Below are positions 39,385 to 46,911 of a stretch of DNA of 58,135 nt, piece by piece. How positions within the stretch are numbered: the first letter of the stretch is position 1; the number at the start of each line of letters is the position of its first letter. The stretch covers positions 1-58,135 of the forward strand of contig NZ_JAAXMT010000015.1 of the NCBI RefSeq assembly GCF_012277075.1, in the 5' to 3' direction. Below the pieces are notes generated by a model. The model ran no database searches. It was not told the origin of the DNA and saw nothing but the letters and a program-made list of their open reading frames with translations. The position numbers and the translations under genes are program-made. Source of the DNA: Streptococcus alactolyticus. Its GTDB lineage: Bacteria; Bacillota; Bacilli; Lactobacillales; Streptococcaceae.

Positions 39385-39861
39385 TTAGAGTGCTTTGCGT
39401 TTTAATCGGAACAAAGTTCTGTCAGTTTTTCTGTAATTTCTTTTAATGTTCGTGTCATTGTAATATCTCCTCTGTATTATTAGTTGTTCTGTTCGTTTGT
39501 CAATGTACTCATGAATAGTATCATCATAAGCAATCTCACGCGCTCCCTTGTCTCTATCCTCTACTTCTTTTACCAGCTCATTATACTGTGCCATCTCGTT
39601 GGCTTGGTTATCCAAGTCACTTTCTTCCTCGATTGGCTTTGGTTGATAATGTAATTCATTATCTTCTGACATCATCAAGAAGCTTTCCAAACAATTGAAA
39701 ACACTAAAAGCGATTGCTTCAAATTCTTCTTGTTTCTCTTCAGGAAGATAGCTCCTATAGTCTTTGGTCTGTAATAGCGTTGATAGTTCGCATGTTTCTT
39801 CTACCCATGCTTTGAGTTCTGTTAGGAGCATTGGTGCTGTTGATTTGTTTGTGTTAGTCAT
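39385..39861 (-). CDS. Hypothetical protein of the satellite relic (158 residues)
   Basis: I do not recognise this family. The protein is acidic in the middle (about residues 60-105) and strongly basic at the C-terminus (KRNYRKTDRTLFRLKRK), with no transmembrane segment. It starts about 20 bases after the recombination junction of the inserted serine-recombinase element and would originally have followed the 64-residue ORF now at 45476-45670. Position and style fit the gene block behind the replication gene of a phage satellite. Confidence 0.6.
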   Translation of the reverse strand: MTNTNKSTAPMLLTELKAWVEETCELSTLLQTKDYRSYLPEEKQEEFEAIAFSVFNCLESFLMMSEDNELHYQPKPIEEESDLDNQANEMAQYNELVKEVEDRDKGAREIAYDDTIHEYIDKRTEQLIIQRRYYNDTNIKRNYRKTDRTLFRLKRKAL

Positions 39862-39876
39862 ATTAGTTTACATCTC

Positions 39877-39891
39877 TTGACAAGGGTACAC
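39877..39891. repeat. attL-type junction of the serine-recombinase element
   Basis: TTGACAAGGGTACAC on the plus strand. It is the inverted counterpart of the right junction at 45463-45479. The outer half (TTGACAAGGG) belongs to the target, the inner part to the element. It is 35 bases beyond the 3' end of the recombinase gene. Confidence 0.65.
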
Positions 39892-39925
39892 AAGACGCAA
39901 TTAAAAAGTGCTGAATGGAAAACAT

Positions 39926-41434
39926 TCAGATTTTCCATTCAATCTGCACATACTCGCTTGTGGCCCTGATTTGTGTTATAAGGCCATCAATGACTTTTCT
40001 CCTGTCCTCGAAGCTGATATTTTCCCAGTTATGAATGTGGTTGGAAAGCTCTCTAATCTGCCTCGGAGACATGACCTCTGCCGACAAGTCGGCAATCTCT
40101 TTTACAAGGTTCTGACGCTTTGTGTCCAGTGCTTCAATTTTGCTATTGGCATAGGATAGAAGAATGGGGTTTGCGCCGCTCAACGTATCAAGCAGCTTTT
40201 CAATTTCTTCATCTACTTTTGCCAATTCAATTTGAAGGGTTGTTATCCTCGGGTCTACTCTGTCCTCGTTACCACCTATCAGGCTTTCAAACTGACTCAT
40301 TTTCTTTGCCATTTCTCCGAAAATAAAACTCTCGAAGTCATGGGTTTTCAGCTTGCCGCAGCCTTCACAGCTTTTGCTATCGGCCCGTTTAGAGCATCTA
40401 AGGTATTGAGTTCCTGTGGAATTGCCGACACTCATTAGAGCATATCCACAGCGCCCGCATTTTACTTTTCCAGCCATCCATGTGTTTCTGGTTTTGCGCC
40501 CGGACTGGAAAGTAGTGTTGTTCATCAGCTTCTTACGGCATTTCATCCAGATAGAGGAAGGGACAAAACCCTTATGCGGGGCAAGTACAAGTATCTGATC
40601 TCGGAGCTGGGTGTTCTTGTTTTCAGCCACGTCCCGGCCCTGAGAAAGATAACAGCCGTTTCCTCCTTCAAAATCTGCCGCCTCATTGACTATGTATGTG
40701 CCCTGGCTTTTGAAAAACTCGTAAACATCAAGGTCTGCAATCACATAAGCAGGGTTCCGTAAAAGCTGTGAGAGAAATCCCCGTGTAAGGTCTTTACCGT
40801 ATATCTTGATACTGGCCTCCGAAAAGTGGCGGGTAATATCCCCGAAGGAAGTTAGCGGCTCGGCATACATAGTAAACATCAGTAAAGCGTATTTCTTTGT
40901 TTCGGGGTCGTCTACCAACATTTTTGTTCTTACGTCATGCAGCCTGGTAGGAGCAAGGGAAAATCCATAGGGAGCAGGCCCGCTCATGTGAAATCCCTTC
41001 AAGCACCGGGAATAATAAGCGTCTGTCACTCGTTTTTGGATTGTCTCTCGTTCAAGCTGAGCGAACACAATACAGATATTGAGCATTGCCCGCCCCATAG
41101 GTGTTGAGGTATCGAACTTCTCTGTGGAAGAAACAAACTCTACATTGTACTTTTGAAATTCCTCCATCATGGTTGCGAAATCCAGAATAGACCGGCTGAT
41201 ACGGTCTAACTTATAAACGACCACTTTCTTAATCAGTCCTCTCTGAATATCGGCCATAAGCTGTTGAAACTTCGGGCAGTCTGTATTCTTTCCAGAATAG
41301 CCCTTGTCGGTATATGCCTTATAGTTTTCCCCCTTCAATTCGTATTCGCAAAATTCAATCTGGCTTTCAATACTGATACTGTCTTTACGGTCAACGGACT
41401 GTCTCCCGTAAACTGCATTTATTCGGTTTATCAT
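39926..41434 (-). CDS. Large serine recombinase (site-specific integrase)
   Basis: A 502-residue recombinase with the resolvase catalytic domain first (residues about 5-150, nucleophile Ser13 in YGRQSVDRK, with KLDRISRS and GRAMLNICIVFAQLERE). A recombinase domain follows (about 160-270), then a zinc ribbon (CGRCGYALM...RCSKRADSKSCEGC, about 327-360) and a coiled-coil (about 390-440). All parts look intact. It should integrate and, with a directionality factor, excise the surrounding element. Similar enzymes are common in clostridial mobile elements. Confidence 0.93.
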   Translation of the reverse strand: MINRINAVYGRQSVDRKDSISIESQIEFCEYELKGENYKAYTDKGYSGKNTDCPKFQQLMADIQRGLIKKVVVYKLDRISRSILDFATMMEEFQKYNVEFVSSTEKFDTSTPMGRAMLNICIVFAQLERETIQKRVTDAYYSRCLKGFHMSGPAPYGFSLAPTRLHDVRTKMLVDDPETKKYALLMFTMYAEPLTSFGDITRHFSEASIKIYGKDLTRGFLSQLLRNPAYVIADLDVYEFFKSQGTYIVNEAADFEGGNGCYLSQGRDVAENKNTQLRDQILVLAPHKGFVPSSIWMKCRKKLMNNTTFQSGRKTRNTWMAGKVKCGRCGYALMSVGNSTGTQYLRCSKRADSKSCEGCGKLKTHDFESFIFGEMAKKMSQFESLIGGNEDRVDPRITTLQIELAKVDEEIEKLLDTLSGANPILLSYANSKIEALDTKRQNLVKEIADLSAEVMSPRQIRELSNHIHNWENISFEDRRKVIDGLITQIRATSEYVQIEWKI

Positions 41435-41455
41435 GGCGGTTCCTCCTGTTCGCAG

Positions 41456-41471
41456 GAACTGCCAACCTTAT
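41456..41471 (-). repeat. Inverted copy 1 of a recombinase-leader sequence
   Basis: GAACTGCCAACCTTAT on the plus strand, that is ATAAGGTTGGCAGTTC in the leader of the recombinase gene on the minus strand, just downstream of its -10 TATAAT. The same 16 bases recur on the plus strand at 45429-45444. Confidence 0.75.
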
Positions 41472-41576
41472 GCTTATATTATACTATTGACAGGTGGCGG
41501 TATTTTATTCGGTGGTATTCCTCCCGGGGGAGGCGGTTCAAAAGGGGGATCGCCGCATAGACACAGCTCCTTACTA

Positions 41577-41984
41577 TTACCTTACGTCATTGAGTTGCTC
41601 CTTCAGTTTGAATATTTTTTTCTCAATGTTTTTAATCACTTCAATAAATACTTCATCAGTGTTTCCGGTGGGGTCATCCAGGCCCCAATCTTCTCTATAT
41701 TTGCAAGGTAAATATGGGCAATTCACATTACATCCCATTGTAATCACAACATCTACCGGAGGAATATCCGACAAGAGTTTGCTTCGCTGTGTTTTTTCCA
41801 TATCAATACCATAGAGCTGTTTCATAATGCGTACAGCATCCTGATTGATTTCTGGTTTTGTTTCAGTTCCTGCGGAATAGCTTTCAAATACATCAGAAGC
41901 ATAATATTTTCCAAGAGCTTCGGCAATCTGGCTTCTGCAAGAATTATGAACACAGATAAATGCTACTTTTGGTTTTGCTTTCAT
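41577..41984 (-). CDS. arsC: Arsenate reductase ArsC, thioredoxin-coupled type
   Basis: A 135-residue protein of the low-molecular-weight phosphatase fold. The P-loop CVHNSCRS (Cys11, Arg17) is the C-x5-R catalytic site, and further cysteines in MGCNVNCPYLPC match the redox relay of pI258-type ArsC. It reduces arsenate to arsenite with thioredoxin. It is the third gene after the permease and thioredoxin-like genes, with three bases between it and the latter. Confidence 0.9.
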   Translation of the reverse strand: MKAKPKVAFICVHNSCRSQIAEALGKYYASDVFESYSAGTETKPEINQDAVRIMKQLYGIDMEKTQRSKLLSDIPPVDVVITMGCNVNCPYLPCKYREDWGLDDPTGNTDEVFIEVIKNIEKKIFKLKEQLNDVR

Positions 41985-41987
41985 CTG

Positions 41988-42332
41988 TTAACCTCTGACC
42001 TTTTGAATGAGTGCTTTAGCTTCGTCTTTCTTTAACACCTTGCCATAAGAAACGACTTTGCCGTCTACGACAAGAGCTGGCGTGGTCATAACTCCGTAAG
42101 CGGCAATCTGAGAAAAATCTGTCACATGGTCTATGGTTGTGTCCATGTTCAATTCCTCCAGTGCCGCATGAGTGGCTTCTTCTAACGCATGGCATTTAGC
42201 ACAGCCAGATCCCAGCACTTTAACGCCGACAGTTCCTTTTGTGGCTTCTGCCTGCGCCATCTTCTCAGGCGTACAGCCACTCCCACAGCAACAGCTTTTT
42301 TGTTCTTCTTTCTTCTTACCAAACAGTCCCAT
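41988..42332 (-). CDS. Thioredoxin-fold redox protein with a cysteine-rich N-terminus
   Basis: A 114-residue protein. Residues 36-114 form a small thioredoxin-like domain with the CxxC site CAKC (44-47) and the cis-Pro loop TTPALVVDG, of the redox-active disulfide protein 2 type. Residues 14-20 (CCCGSGC) form a cysteine cluster that may bind thiophilic metal. It could supply electrons to ArsC or pass metalloid to the permease; both are inference from order. Confidence 0.8.
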   Translation of the reverse strand: MGLFGKKKEEQKSCCCGSGCTPEKMAQAEATKGTVGVKVLGSGCAKCHALEEATHAALEELNMDTTIDHVTDFSQIAAYGVMTTPALVVDGKVVSYGKVLKKDEAKALIQKVRG

Positions 42333-42349
42333 AATAAAACCTCCTTAAA

Positions 42350-43351
42350 TTATACTAAAATAAATTGTAACGCATTGAACAGATAACCGACGATTATAAT
42401 ACCAATCGCACAGATTGAAATAAATAAAGCCAGTAATTTAGGCTTAACGGCTTTACGGAGCATGATGAGGGAAGGCAAAGACAAAGTGGTAACGGCCATC
42501 ATGAATGACAGCACTGTCCCAAGTTGTGCTCCTTTAGCAAGTAACGCTTCCGCAACAGGAATTGTTCCAAAAATATCCGCATACATGGGAATACCCACGA
42601 TAGTTGCGAGAATAACACCAAAGGGATTGTTACTGCCAAGCACTGCTTCTATCCAGCTTTCTGGTATCCAGTTATGAATAAGAGCACCGATACCAACACC
42701 AACTAAAATGTAAGGAAACACTTTCTTAAATGTATCAAACATCTGCTCTTTTGCATAGGTTAAACGCTCACGTATTGTCAAATTAGGAGAGTCAATGTCT
42801 ACGCTCCCTGCCGTAAGAACAAAACTTTCAATATGCTTTTCCATGTGTAGTTTCTCAATGAGTGAGCCGCCGATCACTGCAATGACAAGCCCGAGCACCA
42901 CATAAACAATCGCTACTCTTGCACCAAAAATACTCATAAGCAGCACAAGACTTCCGAGATCAACCATCGGGGAAGAAATAAGAAACGAAAATGTCACTCC
43001 TAGCGGAAGTCCGGCACTAGTAAACCCGATGAACAACGGAATAGACGAGCAGGAACAAAATGGTGTTACTGTTCCCAGTAGGGCAGAAATTATATTTGCC
43101 CAAATTCCATGAAATCGTCCTAAAATACGTTTGCTTCGTTCTGGAGGGAAGTAACTCTGAATATATGAGATAGCAAAAATCAATACACAAAGCAGAACTG
43201 TAATTTTCAGGACATCATAGATGAAAAAATGAACGCTGCCGCCTACACGTCCATTGACGTCTAACCCCAGCGCCGATAGCCCCATTCCGATGAGTTGATT
43301 GAGCCATTTCATGCCGAGCACCTGGTCTTGAATAAATTCCCATACGCCCAT
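42350..43351 (-). CDS. DUF318 permease, ArsP-like
   Basis: A 333-residue membrane protein with about eight transmembrane helices in two halves. The signature TPFCSCSSIPLFIGF in the first half carries three cysteines and is diagnostic of the DUF318 permeases. The family includes ArsP, a methylarsenite and organoarsenical efflux pump, and metal exporters. With arsR and arsC as neighbours, export of a trivalent arsenic species is the best guess. It starts the permease-thioredoxin-arsC transcription unit behind an ArsR-type operator. Confidence 0.82.
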   Translation of the reverse strand: MGVWEFIQDQVLGMKWLNQLIGMGLSALGLDVNGRVGGSVHFFIYDVLKITVLLCVLIFAISYIQSYFPPERSKRILGRFHGIWANIISALLGTVTPFCSCSSIPLFIGFTSAGLPLGVTFSFLISSPMVDLGSLVLLMSIFGARVAIVYVVLGLVIAVIGGSLIEKLHMEKHIESFVLTAGSVDIDSPNLTIRERLTYAKEQMFDTFKKVFPYILVGVGIGALIHNWIPESWIEAVLGSNNPFGVILATIVGIPMYADIFGTIPVAEALLAKGAQLGTVLSFMMAVTTLSLPSLIMLRKAVKPKLLALFISICAIGIIIVGYLFNALQFILV

Positions 43352-43385
43352 ATAAAAACCTCACTTTCTATTTGTTGAAAAATGT

Positions 43386-43401
43386 ATCAAAATTTTTTGA
43401 T
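43386..43401. promoter_or_regulatory. ArsR-type operator O1, upstream of the permease
   Basis: ATCAAAATTTTTTGAT: arms ATCAAA and TTTGAT with a 4-base centre. It sits about 35 bases before the permease start and has the same arms as O2. Confidence 0.75.
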
Positions 43402-43417
43402 GTATTTTCCCAAAAGA

Positions 43418-43443
43418 AACACCATCCGTATTTAGATGGCGTT
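43418..43443 (-). terminator. Weak terminator between arsR and the permease
   Basis: On the minus strand AACGCCATC / GATGGTGTT with one G-U pair, followed by TCTTTT. It would partly separate arsR from the downstream unit. Confidence 0.5.
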
Positions 43444-43472
43444 TTCTATCCGCAATAGGGACAGTTTGTCTT

Positions 43473-43760
43473 TTATTCATTATCAGGAGTTGTTAATTTT
43501 TTCAGCAATTCAACCGCCTTGTCTCTGCCAGAAGAACTCAAACAGTAGTGTGTCCATTTTCCCTCTTGCCGACTGACAACAATACCGGAGTCACAGAGAA
43601 TTTTCATGTGATAGGAGAGGCCAGACTGAGTTAAGTCTAACGGCTCCTGTAAAACGCAGGCACATTTTTCGCCGCCTCTCAACTGTTCCAGAATTGCAAG
43701 GCGTTTTGGATCACAAAGTGCCTTAAACACTTTCGCTTGCTCCTGATATTCTGTTCCCAT
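43473..43760 (-). CDS. arsR: ArsR-family metalloregulatory repressor
   Basis: A 95-residue winged helix-turn-helix protein. Cys33 and Cys35 (EKCACVL) match the CxC metalloid-sensing motif at the start of the recognition region in classical ArsR, followed by LTQSGLSYHMKILCDSGIV. Binding of As(III) or Sb(III) would release DNA. Palindromes of the same class lie before its own gene and before the permease. Confidence 0.92.
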   Translation of the reverse strand: MGTEYQEQAKVFKALCDPKRLAILEQLRGGEKCACVLQEPLDLTQSGLSYHMKILCDSGIVVSRQEGKWTHYCLSSSGRDKAVELLKKLTTPDNE

Positions 43761-43773
43761 GTTTTCACCTCAC

Positions 43774-43789
43774 ATCAAATTATTTTGAT
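43774..43789. promoter_or_regulatory. ArsR-type operator O2, upstream of arsR
   Basis: ATCAAATTATTTTGAT: arms ATCAAA and TTTGAT, 14 bases before the arsR start, positioned for autoregulation. Confidence 0.75.
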
Positions 43790-44007
43790 ATGACCATTGT
43801 ATGCACTTAATACCAGATTGTCAAGAGGTTTTTGTCGCCAAAATTTTCAAAATATGCAATATTGGGGCAGAGTCGCTAAATGGCAAGCAATGTCTTTATG
43901 GCCACAGACCACAAACGCCGCTTGTTGGGGTCCGCCCCAAACCCGGTAGCTTCGGGCCATATTGGCCCGAAGTGATCGCGTCGCTTTGCTCCTTATTTCT
44001 CATACCC
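43790..44007. other. Relic sequence between arsR and the ParB-like gene
   Basis: No intact gene. On the minus strand a frame starts MRNKEQSD a few bases after the ParB-like stop and ends at a stop within about 35 codons. The last part of the segment is GC-rich like the ParB gene, the first part is A/T-rich like arsR, so a mosaic junction lies near 43860-43880. Confidence 0.45.
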
Positions 44008-45297
44008 TCAACGCTCCATTTCTTTCTTCTTTGCCTGCGCCTGGGACGGGGAGGACTGTTGGCTGTCGATGGCAACGGCGATATAGTTCTGGTTCTTCTT
44101 GCTGATATAGGAGAGCTCCACGGCAGTCGTGAAACCCAGCTTCTTTGCGTCCATGAGAGCCATCAGGTCAGGGACAAGCTCATTGAGCCGGATATACCGC
44201 TGTACCTGCTTGACCGCCATCTTGTTCCTTTCGGCCACTATCTCATTGGAGCGTTTGCCCGCGTCCTTCGGGTCAATCTGGCTCGAAGTGCGGGAGCCCT
44301 GGTGCTTGATGGCTTCAAGCTGCATTTTCAGCGCCTTTGCCCGCTCACTGGGAAGGATTTCTTCACGCTGGTTTAAGTTGCCCTCAACCATTTGCGTGAT
44401 GGCCTCGTCGTCCGTCAGGTTGCGGACGATACAGGGCATATCGGTATACCCAGCAAGTTCGCTGGCCTTCTGGCGTCGGTGGCCGGAGACAATTTCATAG
44501 CCGCCATCCTCCCGTGGACGGACAATAGCGGGCTGGGTGACACCCTTGTCCTTGACGCTTGACACCATCACCCGCATTTCCTCATCATCCCGAACCTGGA
44601 ACGGGTGGTTCTTAAAAGCGTGGAGTTCGTTCAGTTTGATATAGACGATCTGTTCCTCCCCACGGCGGGGCGCCTCTTTGGGCGGCTCCTGTGGCTTCGG
44701 CTGTTCCGGGGCCGGAGGCTTCACAGTGGCAGAGCCCTTGTCCGTTGCCTTTTTCGGAGCGGCAGCTTTCGGGGCTTTTTCCTTGCCCACGGCGGTCTTG
44801 TCCGCCGGTTCCTTTCAGATGGAAGTTTTCTTCTTGTCCGCAGGCTCTTTTGCCGGAGCGGCCTTTTTCTTGTCCGCCGGAGCTTTCGCTTGTGCCTCCT
44901 TCGGAGGACGGCCCCTGCGCTTCGGCGGCTCCGCTGTTTTGTCAGGCTCCTTCTTTACAGCCTTATCTGGATTTTCGGGTTCCTTTCCCTTATCCAGGAC
45001 AGGGGCCGACTTATCCGGCGTTTTTCCTTTTTCCGCCGCCTTTTTCTCGGCCATAATTTCCGAAAAGTTGTAGATGGAAACATTTGGGCCTTTCTCTGCA
45101 CCTGCTTTCTCGGGAGTGGAAGCCACCTTCCCCTTTGGTGGGGTGGATTTGTCTGCGGCCTGCTCCGGAGGCTTCTGTTCCGGGGTGAGCGGTTCAGCTT
45201 TCACAGGTTCCTTGACGGGAGCCTGTTCCGGGGGCTTGTCCGACCCGGTGTCAGGCGTTGCCGTCTCCGGGGCTTTTGTGGTTTTATCATCTGGCAT
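44008..45297 (-). pseudogene. ParB/RepB-like protein with an in-frame TGA
   Basis: A single frame of 429 codons is interrupted by one TGA at 44815-44817, after KKTSI; the frame then continues KEPADKTAVGK without shift. The N-terminal part (160 residues) is Lys/Pro-rich and low in complexity, with SIYNFSEIMAEKK. The part after the stop has the ParB domain (VSGHRRQKASELAGY) and a helix-turn-helix-like region. The high GC is typical of clostridial integrative elements. Reinitiation at a GTG (44790) is conceivable but lacks a well placed ribosome site. Confidence 0.75.
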
Positions 45298-45428
45298 ACA
45301 CGTTTACCTCCTGATTTTGGGCATGAAAAAAGGGACCTGACTTTTCATCAGGCCCCGGTGGGGTAGTTCCTCCTTTCTTACCAAGATACAAAAATACCGC
45401 CCGTAGTCTCGTTTGGGCGGTACTTTGT

Positions 45429-45444
45429 ATAAGGTTGGCAGTTC
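45429..45444 (+). repeat. Inverted copy 2 of the recombinase-leader sequence
   Basis: ATAAGGTTGGCAGTTC, identical to the leader word of the recombinase gene but on the opposite strand. ATACCGCC precedes both copies at similar distance. Confidence 0.75.
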
Positions 45445-45462
45445 AATTTTTGTAAATTTATC

Positions 45463-45479
45463 GTGTATGCCCTTGTCAA
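45463..45479. repeat. attR-type junction of the serine-recombinase element
   Basis: GTGTATGCCCTTGTCAA on the plus strand, the complement of TTGACAAGGGCATACAC. The outer half overlaps the stop codon of the neighbouring small ORF, which therefore stays intact. Confidence 0.65.
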
Positions 45480-45670
45480 CCGTTGCTTACCTCCTCATAT
45501 GTAACCATGATATTATCACCATAAGCTTGTACACTGCTCACTTTCTTGTCAGCCATGAACTCATTTACTCTGACTTCTAGTTCCTCATTATTTTCTCTTC
45601 TAGATTTTGCTATGCCATTGCTGTAAAAACCCTCAGAGATTACCTCATGTTTGAATAGTTTGATTTTCAT
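45476..45670 (-). CDS. Small hypothetical protein beside the satellite origin (64 residues)
   Basis: Starts MKIKLFKHEVISEGF with AAAGGA nine bases upstream; an ATG 17 codons earlier has no such site. The sequence VRVNEFMADKKVSSVQAYGDNIMVTYEE resembles small Cse60-like proteins found in phages and satellites, a weak match from memory. It lies between the iteron origin and the recombination junction. No function assigned. Confidence 0.6.
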   Translation of the reverse strand: MKIKLFKHEVISEGFYSNGIAKSRRENNEELEVRVNEFMADKKVSSVQAYGDNIMVTYEEVSNG

Positions 45671-45714
45671 TTGTTTTTGTCCTTTCTGTTTGTATTTATT
45701 CTTTTTTAGTATTT

Positions 45715-45968
45715 TTAGCACGGTTAGCCCACTTGTAAAACTACTGTACTAAAAAATAAACGCTGATGTATCAAGGGTTTAGCACGGTTAGCACGAAAAA
45801 CACACTTTTTTTCAAAAAGTTTTTCCCGCATACTTTTTTTATTTATTTTATTTTTATGTATTAATATTATTTTTTAGTGTACTAACTGTGCTAAGTGTAC
45901 TAAAGTATCGATATTAAAGGCTTTTTAATTTTTTATACTGTACTAAACCTGTGCTAGAACCGTGCTAA
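45715..45968. other. Iteron-type replication origin of a phage satellite-like element
   Basis: Two clusters of a 9-base word flank an A/T-rich core (45797-45876). Left cluster: TTAGCACGG/TTAGCCCAC (45715-45732), one opposite CTGTACTAA (45744-45752), TTAGCACGG/TTAGCACGA (45779-45796). Right cluster, opposite orientation: GTGTACTAA-CTGTGCTAA-GTGTACTAA in direct tandem (45877-45903), then 45938-45946, 45949-45957 and 45960-45968. It begins three bases beyond the replication gene's stop, as in staphylococcal pathogenicity islands. Confidence 0.75.
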
Positions 45969-45970
45969 AA

Positions 45971-46762
45971 TTAAACCCTTCCATACCCGCGCTCTTTTTT
46001 ACTTTTCTTTCGGTTTTTTTCGTGCTCTCTACCATTGTAATACTCCCCAAAATGCCAAGGGTTTAAAACCAACTTAGGGTTAAAATCATTATGAAATTTT
46101 TTTTCTTTGGGGATAGTTACCTCTTTGGGTCTAAAGGACTTAGGTAACAATGTTTTTATCTGTTTATGTAAAGAGACTTCGTTTAGAAAGTACTTACTGT
46201 TTTGGTGTTGTTTACAATACGCTTTAAAGCATTCAAAAACATATCCATTAGGTACATACTTGCATTGAATAACGTCATCATTGAAAAATCTATCTACAAA
46301 GTCCGCCACTGGGTTCATTTCTTTGTATTCTTCGTTAAGAAAATCTATTGACCTTTGGGGCTCAATGTCTTTAAATGGTGTTTCAATAGCAAGCTTGACA
46401 AGGTATTCTAACACTTCGGGGCGATTAATATAATTATTCTTAATTCTCTTATCTGGTTTCCCTTTTAGTTCGCTAAATGACAACACTCTAAAACGTCTGT
46501 CAATGGCGTTTTTATCTGCGTTCATTCTTGGAAAACCATTAGATGACTGGACAACGGTCATTTTCAAGCGCGTGGTATATGGTCTTTTCCCTTTATCCTC
46601 TATCCTAATCGGGTCACCTGTTGCAAGACTGAACACAATAGAAGTATCTTTTATAATCACGTCTCTTTGAACGTCATCACCAATAACTACAGACTTACCA
46701 ATAAGAATAGAAGTATCAAAGCGCCCATTCTTTTCATCAATTTTATAACTAGCTATTTTTCC
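45971..46762 (-). pseudogene. Satellite/phage replication protein, superfamily 3 helicase C-terminal part
   Basis: The frame is open from a TAA at 46763-46765, so the reading frame starts without an ATG and the N-terminal primase part and Walker A are missing. What remains has a Walker B-like SVVIGDDV, the motif C region (TRLKMTVVQSSNGFPR), the arginine-finger region (DRRFRVLSF) and the C-terminal winged-helix-like domain (NPVADFVDRFF) of P4/SaPI-type helicases. A GTG at 46660 could start a shortened product, but it would lack ATP binding. Truncation coincides with the edge of the accessory region. Confidence 0.8.
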
Positions 46763-46911
46763 TTAAGTAAAGCTAAAACCTGTTTTTGAATGCGTTTTCT
46801 TTATGTTATATCAATCTTTTTGTAACATTCTTAACAAAAGACTAAAACGGAGGTAACATAAACCCTGTATTATATATCCTGTACTAAGTTAGAAATCAAA
46901 AGGAGCATATA

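Larger units (their letters stand above)
39887..45467. mobile_element. ~5.6 kb serine-recombinase element with arsenic-type resistance genes
   Basis: Bounded by the two junctions above and below. Contents in order: large serine recombinase, arsC, thioredoxin-like gene, permease, arsR, a noncoding relic and a ParB-like pseudogene, all on the minus strand. Base composition is clearly higher in GC than the flanks, extremely so in the ParB part, and the genes resemble those of gut clostridial integrative elements. No relaxase was found, so self-transfer is unlikely. Confidence 0.75.

Noticed and set aside
44605..45366. 253-codon and other plus-strand ORFs opposite the ParB-like gene
   Set aside because: The GC-rich, repeat-laden ParB-like sequence leaves several frames open. 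The antisense products are low-complexity Leu/Arg or Ser/Gly-rich with no recognisable domain.
39877..45479. TTGACAAGGG inverted pair as terminal repeats of a DDE transposon
   Set aside because: The repeats lie outside the crossover, belong to the target, and the only recombinase inside is a serine integrase. Reading them as attB halves explains them better.
45715..45968. CRISPR array
   Set aside because: The repeats are only 9 bases, partly tandem without spacers, in both orientations and beside a replication gene. They are iterons, not CRISPR repeats. No cas genes are in the window.
46790..46900. WalR (VicR) box upstream of the LysM gene
   Set aside because: TGTTAT and TGTAAC half-sites are present but 11 bases apart rather than 5, and no proper direct repeat could be found. 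Regulation by WalRK remains plausible but is not visible.
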